NCBI GenBank assembly: GCA_001632435.1
Contig: KV424094.1
Span: forward strand, 18,194-56,183
Source of the DNA: Calocera cornea HHB12733
Lineage: Eukaryota > Basidiomycota > Dacrymycetes > Dacrymycetales > Dacrymycetaceae
Direction of reading: 5' to 3'
DNA: 37,990 bases
Positions 27,997 to 37,906 of the stretch are shown one piece after another (positions within the stretch are counted from its first letter, which is position 1; each line of letters begins with the position of its first letter). Position numbers and translations under genes: made by a program. Below the pieces are notes generated by a model. It was not told the DNA's origin, did no database searches, and saw nothing but the letters and a program-made list of their open reading frames with translations.

Positions 27997-30435
27997 ATGA
28001 TCGCCTTCCTCACCGTGTCCGCGCTCGCGCTGGCCGGCACTGCCAGTGCGCAAGTCGTGCAAAATGTCCCGGCCGCGACCAGCCTGGCCGACATCGAGCA
28101 CATTGTCTTCTTCATGCAGGAGAATCGCGCCTTTGACCACTATTTCGGCTCGCTCTACGGCGTGCGCGGCTTCGCCGACCCGAATGTCCCGATCAATGCG
28201 GACGGAAAGTCCGTCTTCTACCAGAAGGTCAACGGATCCCTCTCCAATGCGACCGACTACCTCCTCCCCTGGTACATCAACTACCAGGGTGGTGATTACT
28301 TCAATGGCACGCAGTGTATGGACGGCGGCTCTAATGGTTTGTCTTAATTTTCGCCACGCCTCGTCGTTCTCAAGTTAATCGCCCGCGACAGGCTTCGAGA
28401 ACAATCACGCCGCGTACAACAACGGTAGCAACGTACGTGTCGACGGATTACCTTTGCGATGTGTCTGGTCTCATTTGTTCGTGCAGGACATGTGGGCCCT
28501 CACCAACGATCCCAAATCGATTGCCTACTTCCGGCGTCAGGACCTTCCCATCCACTACGCCATCGCCGATGCTTGGACCATCGGCGACATGTACCAGGAG
28601 TCGCAGATGGCCGTGCGTCCCTTTCCCCCGCCCGGATGATTACGGCGCTCACTCTGGCCCAGTCTACCTGGCCTAACCGTGTTCAATGGATCACCGGCAC
28701 GGTCAACATCCCCGGTGGGCCGACCAACTCCACTCAGGGCCCGGTGCTGGTATGGAAGGAGCCTCATAGAACGTCGATGGAGTTGACACAGATCACAGGA
28801 CAACAATGACACGCCTGGATGTTCCCACCTCGCCTTTACCAACTTCTTGACAGGCCAAGACTATGAAACAACCACGAACGTCTCGTGCTTCCCCTATGAT
28901 TGGAAGACCGTGCCCGAGTATCTCGAGGACCTCGGCATCTCCTGGTTCGTCAACCAGGCCGATGACAACTTCGGCTGCAACGAGCTCGCTGCGTTCAAGA
29001 CCTTCATCGATGGTGCCGCTTCGCCGCTCAACGACACGGACAGCCCTCTCGTGGTCAAGGGTTAGTCGGGGCTGATTCAGAAGCTCCATGATGGTGTTAC
29101 TTACGCATCTGGTTTCAGGCATGAGCTACGCTTGGTCCAACAACGATTGGTCCGGTGGCTATGACAAGTTCAAGCAGGACGTGGCGTCCGGCAACCTCCC
29201 CCAGGTTTCGTGGATCATCCGTGCGTCGCCGTCCTATTCTTTGTGCACAACGAGCGCAACCTTATTGCACGCACAGCCACCACCGAGCTCTCCGAGCACC
29301 CGCCCTACACCCCTCGCCAGGGCGCGTGGTCCCAGGCCGATATCATCAACGCCCTGCAGAACTCGCCCATCTATAACAGGACCATCCTGTTCGTCTCGTA
29401 CGATGAGACCGGTGGCTGGTCCGACCACGTCCTGCCCTTCCACTCCCCCGCCGGCACCCCCGGCGAATGGGTCGTGGATCCTCTGACTAACATCTCCACC
29501 TTCGCCGGCCCCGGCTTCCGTCTCCCCTTCTACGCCGTCTCCCCGTACTCTCGTGGTGGCAACGTCTTTACCGAGCCTTCTGACCATAGTATGTCGACTT
29601 CAGACCTTACATTCGGACACCCCTGACCACCGACTTCAGCGTCCCAGCTGCTCTTCCTCGAGAAGTGGGCGGCGGCTCGTGGCACTCCCTTCTACACCGA
29701 GGCGATCTCTTCCTGGCGCCGTGAGCACATGTCCGATCTCACCGGCATGTTCGACTTCTCGGGAGAGACCGTAAGTCAGCTTTCGTTCAGGCAGCAGTTA
29801 TGGGCCGGGCTGATCATGCTTCGCAGTTCGACGCCTCGCCCGTTGCGCTCCCTGAGGGTGAGCAGCCCTTCGTGGACGGCCTGACCGGCCTCCTCGCCGG
29901 TGTAAGTAGCGTTCACTGCGCGTGCGACGTGTCTCACCCCCTATAGGCCGAGTACTGCCAGGCTAAGTGGGAGGGCAACGTCAACGCCATCGTCCCCTAC
30001 GGGCTCCAGACCCCCGAGGAAGCGCTCGCCGTCGAGGCCGGGTCCCGTTCCGTCCGTGGCGCCTTGACCGAGGGCCGCTACCTCGTCCTTGAATCCGCTG
30101 GTGTTGCCCTTTCCGCTGGTGGCTCGCTCGGAGTTGCCTCTCCCCTTGCCCAGAAGGAGACCGATGCTGCGCAGCGCTTCGTTCTCCACGCGCCCAACCC
30201 CATGGACGTCGACGCGACCATCTTCTCGCTGTCCAACGGCGACAAGTACATCAACACGCAGCTCGGCCTCGACTCTGCGGCCAACGCCGCGATCTGGAAC
30301 ATCACCTACACCGCGTCGACCATGTCCTACGACATCAAGGATACCAAGAGCGGTATGTACCTAACACTCACGTCGTCCAAGCCCGTGCTCGGCACCGACC
30401 CGGCGCCGTTCAAGATCTACTCCGTCACCTTCTGA
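27997..30435 (+). CDS. Secreted phosphoesterase (phospholipase C / acid phosphatase family)
   Basis: Hydrolyses phosphate esters or phospholipids outside the cell; family PF04185-type. Ten exons: 27997-28336, 28392-28432, 28487-28612, 28663-28749, 28799-29060, 29119-29220, 29277-29588, 29640-29770, 29827-29901 and 29947-30435, giving 654 residues. All nine introns are 45-58 bp. Signal peptide 1-18 (cleavage ASA|Q). Metal-site motifs: ENRAFDHYFGS (42-52) at the N-terminus and YDETGGWSDHV (361-371), followed by PFYAVSPYSRGG. Many N-x-S/T sites fit a secreted glycoprotein. The C-terminal about 160 residues after the catalytic domain look like a separate beta-rich domain. The 5' exons are very short (41 nt for exon 2), but every junction restores family-like sequence (for example GPVL|DNNDTPGC). 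Substrate specificity (acid phosphatase versus phospholipase C) cannot be told. Flanked on both sides by TTTGCTTCCG arrays. Confidence 0.9.
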
Positions 30436-31127
30436 TGGATTCACACACTGGTTGAATTGGTCGATCTCTATCCTATCATATATGTAGAATAGGAACTCTG
30501 GACCGGTGATAAATGCATTCGTGAACTGCTTGCAGCCTTCTTGGCAGAGTCTCCGGAGTGCAGAGTGCAGAGGGGTTGTCACACGTGACTATCGCCCTCT
30601 TTCCTACTACCTTCCAAGTGTTTGCCTCCGGCAGAGTCTAGTTGCTTACTGTATGCTTCTTTCGGCGTATGTTTGCTTCCGTAGGGACCTGTGCGCTCGA
30701 GTGAAGCCGGGACAAAGTTGAGCTGGCGTGGGAGGAAAGACACTCCTCAGAGGAAGCAAAAGTCACCAGCAAAGTGAAGTCAAGGAATACCAGCAGAGGC
30801 AGATGACTCCCCCGGATGCAAACCTCCCCTCCCGAAGCAAAGTGGTGGTACGGAAGCAAGATTACCCCCAGCGGGAGCAAAACCAGGGACCGCTTTCGCT
30901 CGGCCTTGGGGGCGGGGTTTCATTGCTTCCGCTTGAAGGAGCAGCGCCGGTGGCTGTGGAGAGACTGTTGCCCCCGGGAGGTAAATCGAGAACTGTACAG
31001 TTGTGGCTTATCCTCTGACCCTGTTCCTGGTTGCATCCGCCATGCAGCACGACCGCATCTAGCTGCTCATCGTGCGTGCCGTCGACATCACCGACCAACC
31101 AACTGTCCATCGAGCCTCCATCCCGAC
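30436..31127. other. Intergenic region and RPS5 promoter with the second TTTGCTTCCG array
   Basis: Contains the phosphoesterase 3' UTR, array 2 and the RPS5 upstream region. No TATA box is obvious near RPS5. A GAACTGTACAGTTG palindromic word lies at about 30991-31004. No gene seen. Confidence 0.65.
30618..30940. repeat. Degenerate TTTGCTTCCG array 2
   Basis: Forward words TTTGCCTCCGG (30621) and GTTTGCTTCCG (30671), then inverted words GAGGAAGCAAAAG (30750), CCGGATGCAAAC (30812), CCCGAAGCAAAG (30831), ACGGAAGCAAG (30850) and GCGGGAGCAAAAC (30871), then a forward CATTGCTTCCGC at 30921. The array thus switches strand twice. It ends about 190 bp before the RPS5 start codon. Confidence 0.65.
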
Positions 31128-31849
31128 ATGGCACCGCGAACTCTCTCCCTGCCTCACGATGTGCAGAAGGCCTCCGAGGACGGCACCGTCAAGCTGTTCG
31201 GAAAATGGGACACCGAGTGCGTATACCACATATATGCGTGCTTGCTGCCTTCTCATCTCCCTTCGTAGCGTCGAGGTGAAGGATATCTCCTTGACCGACT
31301 ACATCCAAGTCCACCGACCAGTCTGGGTGCCCCATACCGCGGGCCGGTACGCGAAGAAGCAGTTCAAGAAGGGTCAGATGCCGATCGTCGAGCGTCTGGT
31401 AGACTCGCTCATGATGAAGGGCCGCAACAACGGCAAGAAGATCATGGCTGTCCGGATTGTTGCCCACGCCTTCGAGATCATCCACCTCCTTACGGACCAG
31501 AACCCCATCCAGGTCCTCGTCGACGCTATCGTCAACACCGGTCCCCGTGAGGACTCCACCCGTATTGGCTCCCAGGGCACTGTTCGCCGGCAAGCGGTCG
31601 ATGTCTCTCCCCTCCGCCGTGTGAACCAGGCCGTCTCCCTCATCACTATTGGCGTACGTGACATCATCGCCCTTTCCTTGCGCGTTCCTTAAAAATGCTC
31701 TACAGACGCGTGAATCTGCTTTCCGCAACGTCAAGTCCGTCTCCGAGTGTCTCGCTGATGAGCTCATCAACGCGGCGAAGGGCTCATCCAACTCCTACGC
31801 CATCAAGAAGAAGGATGAGCTGGAGCGTGTCGCCAAGTCCAACCGGTAA
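31128..31849 (+). CDS. RPS5: Ribosomal protein S5 (uS7), small subunit
   Basis: Universal 40S subunit protein of the head region that contacts E-site tRNA and mRNA. Exons 31128-31216, 31269-31653 and 31706-31849 (introns 52 and 52 bp) give 205 residues, typical for eukaryotic uS7. Recognised by the family core: [76 protein letters not shown], and the C-terminus [17 protein letters not shown]. The first ATG gives [13 protein letters not shown]. The first junction ([15 protein letters not shown]) and second (LITIG|TREAFRN-like) restore the frame. Housekeeping and highly expressed; no unusual features. Confidence 0.97.
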
Positions 31850-32390
31850 ACGGCTGTCATACGGGATTAGGCTGGTGGGAGTGGGCTGTCTATGGGGACG
31901 AGGGTTTGCGTACCCGACGGTGGTAGGGCGGTCTGCGTATGCTTACCTGTATATCGCCTCTGCAAAAACGCAATTCGCATGGTTTATGATCACCTCGATC
32001 ATATCAAACGGCGTGGGACGTGTTCTGCCCGTCATGGCCATTGTCGCATCGGCGAGCCTGCCGGCGCCGGCGTTGTACAGCGATCCGGCCCTTGATTGGC
32101 CAAGCTCGCTCAGTTGTGGCACATGCCCTGACTCTCGAAATGTTGCTTACTGCCGAGCAGTTCGCACATTTCGTTGCATGTTCACAGCCGCTGGGGTCAT
32201 TCCCAGTCCAGGGGCTGCACAACATTCTAAGACCACGCGCGCGCCCGAGCCATCTTAGTTGTGTACCACTTTCATCTGCCAGTATTACGTCATCCGCCCT
32301 CCCTCCCGCCGCCCTCTCCCCGCCTCTCGCGCGTTCACCACTTCCCCACATCTCTTCTCACACCGACACCACTCTTTCCAGTGGCACACC
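31850..32390. other. Intergenic region RPS5 to NIP30-like gene
   Basis: 541 bp holding the RPS5 3' UTR and the promoter of the next gene. No gene or distinct repeat seen; the last about 130 bp are C/T-rich. Confidence 0.65.
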
Positions 32391-33587
32391 ATGTCGTCCC
32401 CGCCGCCCAGCTCCGTCGCCTCCCGCTTCGTCTCCCAAACGGAGCTCGAGCAGGCCAAAGCCACCAGGGAGGAGCAGTGGCGCGCTGCGTATGCGCGGCT
32501 GGGGCAGGAGCCGCCGCCGCAGCGGGCTGAAGACGTGGGGGATGGGAGGAGTCTGTATGAGCGGTTGCAGACTAACAAGGTGCGGTCTGTTACTGTTTGC
32601 TAGGAGTGACTGTTTGGCCTATGCCTGTGTGTGGAGGAGGAGGGTGGGCGGTGGTCCGTGCGCAGGGCGAGTGCTAACCCGGTATGCGTAGGCAGCGAAA
32701 GAGGAACAGTGGCAAGAGCAACACAAGCTCAGTACGTTCTCGTCCCTCCTTCTCTCCTTCCTGTGATCCCATCCCCTCCCATCCGCTTCGGCCCCGTCTT
32801 GGCGCCGCGCCTTCGTCTCTTCCCCGAAAGCCTCCCCTGCCCTCCCTCTAACACCCCCCTCAGGCAAACAGTTCCGCGCCCTAGAAGAAGACGAGATCCT
32901 CTTCCTGCGTCAGGCGGCCGCAGCGAGAGACGCGGAGGAAGCAGCGCGGAAGCGGGCGGAGAGGCAGGAGGTGGAGGGGTTTCGCGAGTGAGTGCTCGGC
33001 TTTGCTTTCTGCTCTGGGCCGGGCTGCGGGGGTCGCGAGTACTGTGGGAGTGGCCGCTGGGCTGGGCTGGTTTGGGGGATGCTGCCTGCCCACTCGGCCA
33101 ACCGCTACCCGCAGCTTGACGGCTCGCGTCCTGGCTGGGGATGGGCTGAGCACACGCTGACCTCTATCACAGAGCTGTAGCACAGCGGTACGTCGCGCCC
33201 CCACCGCCCATCCCCGGCACCTCCTCCTCCTCCGGCCTCGGCACTTCGAAGCCTGCCGCCACTGCTGCAGCCAAGAAGTCCACCCTCTCTAGACCGATGG
33301 CTGGGGGCAAGAAAGACCAGAAGACGCTGCTCAAGGGGATTGTGCTCCGGAAGCCGGTGAAGGAGAAGGCGGGGGGTGGGGGTGGACCGCCGAAGCCTGC
33401 GGCACCGGGTGCTGCGCTGCCTACGGACACGCAGGAGCGGGCCGGGGAGCGTACCGAAGGAAAGGACGACAAGGAGGGCAGAACTGGCAAGCGGCCAGCA
33501 GAATCCGCAGCCGGAGAGGCGGCCGGCGATGTGCACGACGAGGGGGACGGCGAGCCGCCGGGCGCTAAGCGCCGGAAGGTGTCGTAG
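32391..33587 (+). CDS. NIP30/FAM192A (Fyv6-like) family nuclear protein
   Basis: Exons 32391-32579, 32692-32731, 32864-32987 and 33173-33587 (introns 112, 132 and 185 bp) give 255 residues. The N-terminal block matches the NIP30 domain pattern: SRFVSQTELEQAKATREEQW, a short RSLYERLQ segment, KEEQWQEQHKL, FRALEEDEILFL, then a basic/acidic helix (ARDAEEAARKRAERQEVEGF) that ends FREAVAQR. A TLLKGIVLRKP segment follows, then a low-complexity tail ending in the basic PGAKRRKVS, a likely nuclear localisation signal. In yeast the homologue Fyv6 is a second-step splicing factor; in animals the homologue binds the PA28-gamma proteasome activator. Either role is transferred knowledge. The start has a good CACCATG context. 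Family fairly secure by pattern; the third intron is the least certain edge. Confidence 0.8.
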
Positions 33588-34694
33588 TCCCCTGATGCCC
33601 TGATGCTGCGATCGGACCCCAGCGGGATCCGGCTCGGACATGGCGGGGAGGTCGGGCTGGGAGTGGATTGCCATTGTGCCCGAGGCACCCGTGGCTACGG
33701 TCGAGGTGCGAAGGACTGGGGGCGAATGCGAGGGGTGAAGCGTGAGGACTCAATGAGGGATGATTAGATTACAACCCTCGACAATTCACGCTCGCGAACG
33801 CCCGGATCTTGCACGTCCTCGTCCTCAGGCTGCCGCTGCCAATCCAGCATCTGCATCTCTGCATCTGTGCTATCGGGCAGAACGTTGCTCGTTATCTATC
33901 GCTCGAGCCATGCCGGCTACGTAATGAGCAATGCAGGACGGCTGATCCTACGCGCGAACGCGCTCCAACTTCGGCAGGCGCATATACGTTCACGTTCAGC
34001 TTGACTTGGCGCGAAGGGCGCGAGAGGCGAGGGCGCGGACAGTGACATTCGCGAATGGGGAGGGGGTCTCAGGCCTGGTGCGTTGATCGTGCGATCGAGC
34101 TGTTGTGCGCACCGCGCCGGCCGAACTGCCTGTGCTCGGAACGGGGGCGCGATGGCCGATCCCACCGACGCACGTCTTTCTCCGGTGCCGGTCCCACTGT
34201 GCCGGGGCGAACGAGCCGCTTGCGGCCGCACCGAAGCCTAACGCTGATTCGTCGCGCTACGCGCTTCTGTCGACCCAGGGTCCCTCCCTCCCCTTCTGTG
34301 TACAAGTACTTTCAGCCGCGCCTTTGAGAGATCGCACACCCCACCCACCGCACGACACCACCCCCACTGCGACGGCCGCACTCTCGCTTCTTCCCAGCCC
34401 GTCGCCCGCCGTCCCATCATTGGCAGTGACGAGAGATGGCAATGTGAAAGCCCATCCTCCAGCTATCTCCACCTATCTCCAGCGGCTCGTCCTTCTCCTC
34501 GTCCTCGTGCATCCCCTGCCCCCCACCAGCCTGGGATAAGGCAACAGGGCAGCAGGATGCAGAGGCTTATATACCCCGTTCAATCCCTCCTCACCCTCCT
34601 CCGCCTGCACCTCGACCTCCCGTCCCCCCTCCATCTCCAGCTCTCCGCCATCCCCTTCGCCTTCCTCGACAGACTCGCCATACACCCACGAAGG
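33588..34694. other. Intergenic region upstream of the 209-residue gene
   Basis: 1.1 kb without a supported gene. The last about 350 bp are C/T-rich and contain a TATA box. ORFs on both strands overlap and show no domains. Confidence 0.65.
34568..34573 (+). promoter_or_regulatory. TATA box of the 209-residue gene
   Basis: TATATA, 122 bp upstream of the ATG at 34695. It lies just downstream of an in-frame ATG at 34557, which argues that the 34557 ATG is not in the mRNA. Confidence 0.45.
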
Positions 34695-35549
34695 ATGTTC
34701 GAGCCCGTGAGTCCCTTTCCCCTCATCCTGCCACGCATATACCGTGCAGAGCCCAAGCAGGAGCAGCAGTGCTGACCCTCAGTGCAGACCCAACCCATCT
34801 CCCACGCGGCGATGAACTACGTCGAGCCCTACGCCGCCTTCCCCGCCCTTCCTCCGGCACCGGCGCAGGCACCGGCGGCGAACAAGGACTCGTATGGGAA
34901 GACGTTGACGCACTTCCAGGTGCGCTTTCCCGTCCATCCCGCCTTGGCTCTGCCCTGCTGGGATGCTGGGTTGCTGCTGAGCTCTGGCTGACGGGCCGTG
35001 TCACAGTTCCCCTGGCCTAGGGAGATAAACGGCATTGAGCGCGTCGTCCTCTCTGCAAAGGGCGACCTGCAGCGTGTCCTCAGGTGCGCCCCTTCTCTCC
35101 CCTCTCCTGCCCCGTACCCGCTCTAACCCCCGGGCGACAGCGCATACTTCGGCTCGCCCATCTCCGTCCTCCCCATCTTCTCCACACCCTCCTCCTCCCT
35201 CCCCGGCCCCGCCCTCGCCTCCCCAGCCCAGCCGATAACCCAGCACCGCACCGTGCACCTCCTCTGCGCCTCCAAGCGCGTCGTCCTCGCCACGTCCACC
35301 GTGCACCTCCTCTCCCCGCGCGCCGCCCACCTGATCCTCGACGATAAGTACGCCATCGGCCAGTGCTACCGCGTCATGGGCCAGAACCCGGAGTTCGAGC
35401 TGCAGGAGGTCTGGGTGGACAGGGCGAGCACGGGCGAGGAGCGCGTGACACGCCGCTACAAGCTCAGCACGCAGGAGATGGTGTGCGAGATCGAGGAGGT
35501 GTTTGAGGATAGGAGGATGTTCAGGGAGGAGGGCTGGCTCTATGCGTGA
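34695..35549 (+). CDS. Protein of unknown function, 209 residues
   Basis: I do not recognise this protein. Exons 34695-34706, 34788-34919, 35007-35083 and 35141-35549 (introns 81, 87 and 57 bp) join in frame. The first exon codes only MFEP; the second starts TQPISHAAMNYVEPY. The middle is a compact, alternating hydrophobic/polar stretch typical of an alpha+beta fold (REINGIERVVLSAKGDLQRV, YFGSPISVLPIFS, RTVHLLCASKRVVLATSTVH, DDKYAIGQCYRVMG), and the C-terminus is charged (CEIEEVFEDRRMFREEGWLY). No signal peptide or membrane segment. The regular pattern and clean splicing suggest a real gene. A distant likeness to chorismate-lyase/UTRA-fold proteins is possible but unproven. An alternative start at 34557 would add 46 residues; the TATA box between the two favours 34695. 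Confidence 0.72.
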
Positions 35550-36260
35550 GGGAGGCCCTCTTCCCGGAAGGGGAAAAGCGGCACAGGCTGCGCGAGGGAA
35601 GTGGGCGAGGAAGCGGCAGCGCAGCGGCTACATGACGTGTAGAACAAGGACTTGTTCGGGTTTCTCATTCCTGCTTCATCCCATCTCTGTCCGCATTCGC
35701 ATCAGTAATTCCTGTATCTAATAGACCTCAATAGACAAATCTGTGCAGCAGCATCAGCCCCCCTTCGACGCGTTCGCGCCGCACTCTTGGCGAACGGCCT
35801 AGAATAGCATGACGACACCACTGGCGCAAGGGACAAGGGTCAACCGGTATCCTATCTCCCGTATCGACTCGCAAATCGCGAAGTTCGGCCTTCCTTCTCC
35901 TGCTCTATGAAAAGAAGCACTACGCGCCCTGGAAGAGCCTTCAGGCCAAGATCCGTGTAGTGCAGTACACTACGCAGGACGCTGATAGCAGATAGCAGGA
36001 CCAGACCGCTGGCTCCCTCGGCCCATCCCGAGCGTGGGATGACTCCTCATCGCCTGGCGGGGATCTCCTAAGGCCTAGGAGATAGCTGGCCGACCCACAT
36101 TCCTCTAGTCCGCGGACTCGGCGCTCGGGGCGAGGCGCATACACGTAATGACCTGTCACGGATGCCAAGCGTGCCGCGTATGGACGGCCGGGTGCGCATC
36201 GGTCGACACCGGTTGGAGGGACTGCCAGCGCTATGGGATGCCGCGAAGGAGGCAAACCGC

Positions 36261-36405
36261 CAGACTTCGAGCTGGAAAGTCACCTGGTCCCCTCAGAAAG
36301 CGATCGTGGCTCATAGGAAGCTCAGTGCACAGAGCGATTGGGATCCAAATGCTTCTTGTTCCCGGTCTTGCTTTCCTTCAACAAGTGGACCGGATCGTGA
36401 CCGAA
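36261..36405. repeat. Direct repeat, copy 1 (about 145 bp)
   Basis: Matches 36627-36769 at an offset of 366-368 bp with roughly 90% identity by eye. Shared runs include CAGAAAGCGATCGTGGCTCA and CTTCTTGTTCCCGGTCTTGC. It starts at CAGACTTCGAGCTGG and fades after GACCGAAGG. Confidence 0.9.
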
Positions 36406-36626
36406 GGGCAGAGGCGCCGTAGACGCCCGTTTCAAAGGGAAGTTCCACCGAACTGGAGAGAAGGGCGTGGAAGGAGACGGTGAGGGTGCCCACACCATCT
36501 CTGCATAGGCAGATGCGGAAATGAATGAAGGGCTACAGCCGTGCAGCATGTTGGGGGAAGGGGCAAGACATAGGGGCATGGAGCATGTGGCACGCAGCAG
36601 AATGGTGCGTAAAGGACAGAACAGAC

Positions 36627-36769
36627 CAGACGACGAGCTGGCAAGTCACCCGATCTCTTCAGAAAGCGATCGTGGCTCATAGGAAGCTCAATGCACAGAG
36701 CGGCTTGGATCTAAATGCTTCTTGTTCCCGGTCTTGCTTTCCTCCAACAAGTGGACCGGATCGCGACCG
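36627..36769. repeat. Direct repeat, copy 2 (about 143 bp)
   Basis: Second copy of the unit at 36261, same orientation, with one small deletion (GATTGGGATCC versus GGCTTGGATC). The sequence between the two copies is not duplicated. Confidence 0.9.
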
Positions 36770-37241
36770 CAGCCTGAGGGGGGAGGACTTCCTTCCGAAC
36801 CGCGTTCAACAACGGACAGTGCTGCGTGCAACGGCACATAACAGAGCAGTTGGAGGGGACATGCCGCGAGCTTCCTGAGGCAGGATCGACAGGTATGCGC
36901 GGTACGGAGCGGGGCGGAGCTGCGGCTGGCGGAGGGTTGCCAGATTCGAGGGATATTGCAGAGAACGAACTGCAGCAGAGGGTTTAGAGTCGCTGGCAGA
37001 TCACCTGACCAGATAACGATTCTGGGTCAAACGAAAGCGTGTGGCGAGTATCGGTTGATGAGTCCACCGCGATCTGAGCAGGGCGCCGGAGAGGCGGGTT
37101 GAGGGCGCGATATCAGGTTCAATATCGAGGTAGTCCGGGTGAGTGTCCGGAGAACGTGCTCATCAGTACGGTCGGAGTCGGCACTCCAGAAAGGGAGAGC
37201 GAGGCTTGCTTAGACTTCGCACACAGGGATGCTTAGGCGGA

Positions 37242-37644
37242 TTTGCTCCCGCTTGGCAGCTCTGCTTCCGCTCTTCTGGGTTTGCTTCTGGAGGCTCTTA
37301 TATACACTCCGGCCTGGTCCGCCTTTACTTCCGCCTGGGCGCAATTCTTGTTCCGTAGAGAGCGGCGCTTGTTTCCTTTCTGGGCCACCTGCTTCCGTCT
37401 GGCTTCCGCCAAAGCCCCCGGGTTTGCTCCCGCTGGGCCTCCCATTCTCCAGCGGAAACAGAAGTACATTGAGGCGGAAGTAGAACTCCCACCACGGGAG
37501 CAAAACCTGAAAGGGACCAACAATATCCCAAGCAGAAGCAGTGCCACACCCCAGCAGAAGTGGAAGTAGACTCCACCAGACCAGGGAAGGAAGCAAAAGG
37601 ATCATTCCCCGGAAGCAAATGCAGTGGTAAGCGGAAGCAAAGAG
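37242..37644. repeat. Degenerate TTTGCTTCCG array 3 with a central strand switch
   Basis: The left half carries forward words (TTTGCTCCCGC 37242, CTGCTTCCGC 37262, TTTGCTTCTGG 37281, TTTACTTCCGCC 37324, CCTGCTTCCG 37388, GGCTTCCGCC 37401, TTTGCTCCCGCTGG 37424). The right half carries the reverse complement (CCAGCGGAAAC 37449, GGCGGAAGTAG 37473, CGGGAGCAAAAC 37495, GGAAGCAAAAG 37589, CCGGAAGCAAA 37609, GCGGAAGCAAAGAG 37631). The switch is marked by the inverted pair CCGCTGG / CCAGCGG at 37431-37437 and 37449-37455. Confidence 0.75.
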
Positions 37645-37906
37645 CCTCTTACGTGGCCAAGGCCGGAGCCGCTGGGCCCTCACGCTTCATCCCGCCGACC
37701 GCATGACATCAGCGCTTCTCTATACAGTCCCCACATGGGACGGTCGCCGCCTATCCGCCCTTGAGTGCATACGACAAGCTCTGGCGACGATGGCGCTTCC
37801 CGTTTTGGACTACTAGGGTAACCCGGCTCGCTTCGCTCATCGTAATTCTTTTTTTTGGTCCCTTCCGGAGTCTGCGGATTTCCTGCATTGCTCCCTTGTT
37901 GCCCCT

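Noticed and set aside
34557..34694. In-frame upstream ATG that would add 46 residues to the unknown protein
   Set aside because: A TATA box at 34568 lies between this ATG and the one at 34695, and the added peptide reads like translated C/T-rich leader. Not excluded; a 5' end map would decide.
37242..37644. Array 3 considered as the long inverted repeat of a transposon
   Set aside because: Only the short word and a 7-bp centre are inverted. The spacers do not pair and distances differ between halves, so it is not a true long palindrome.
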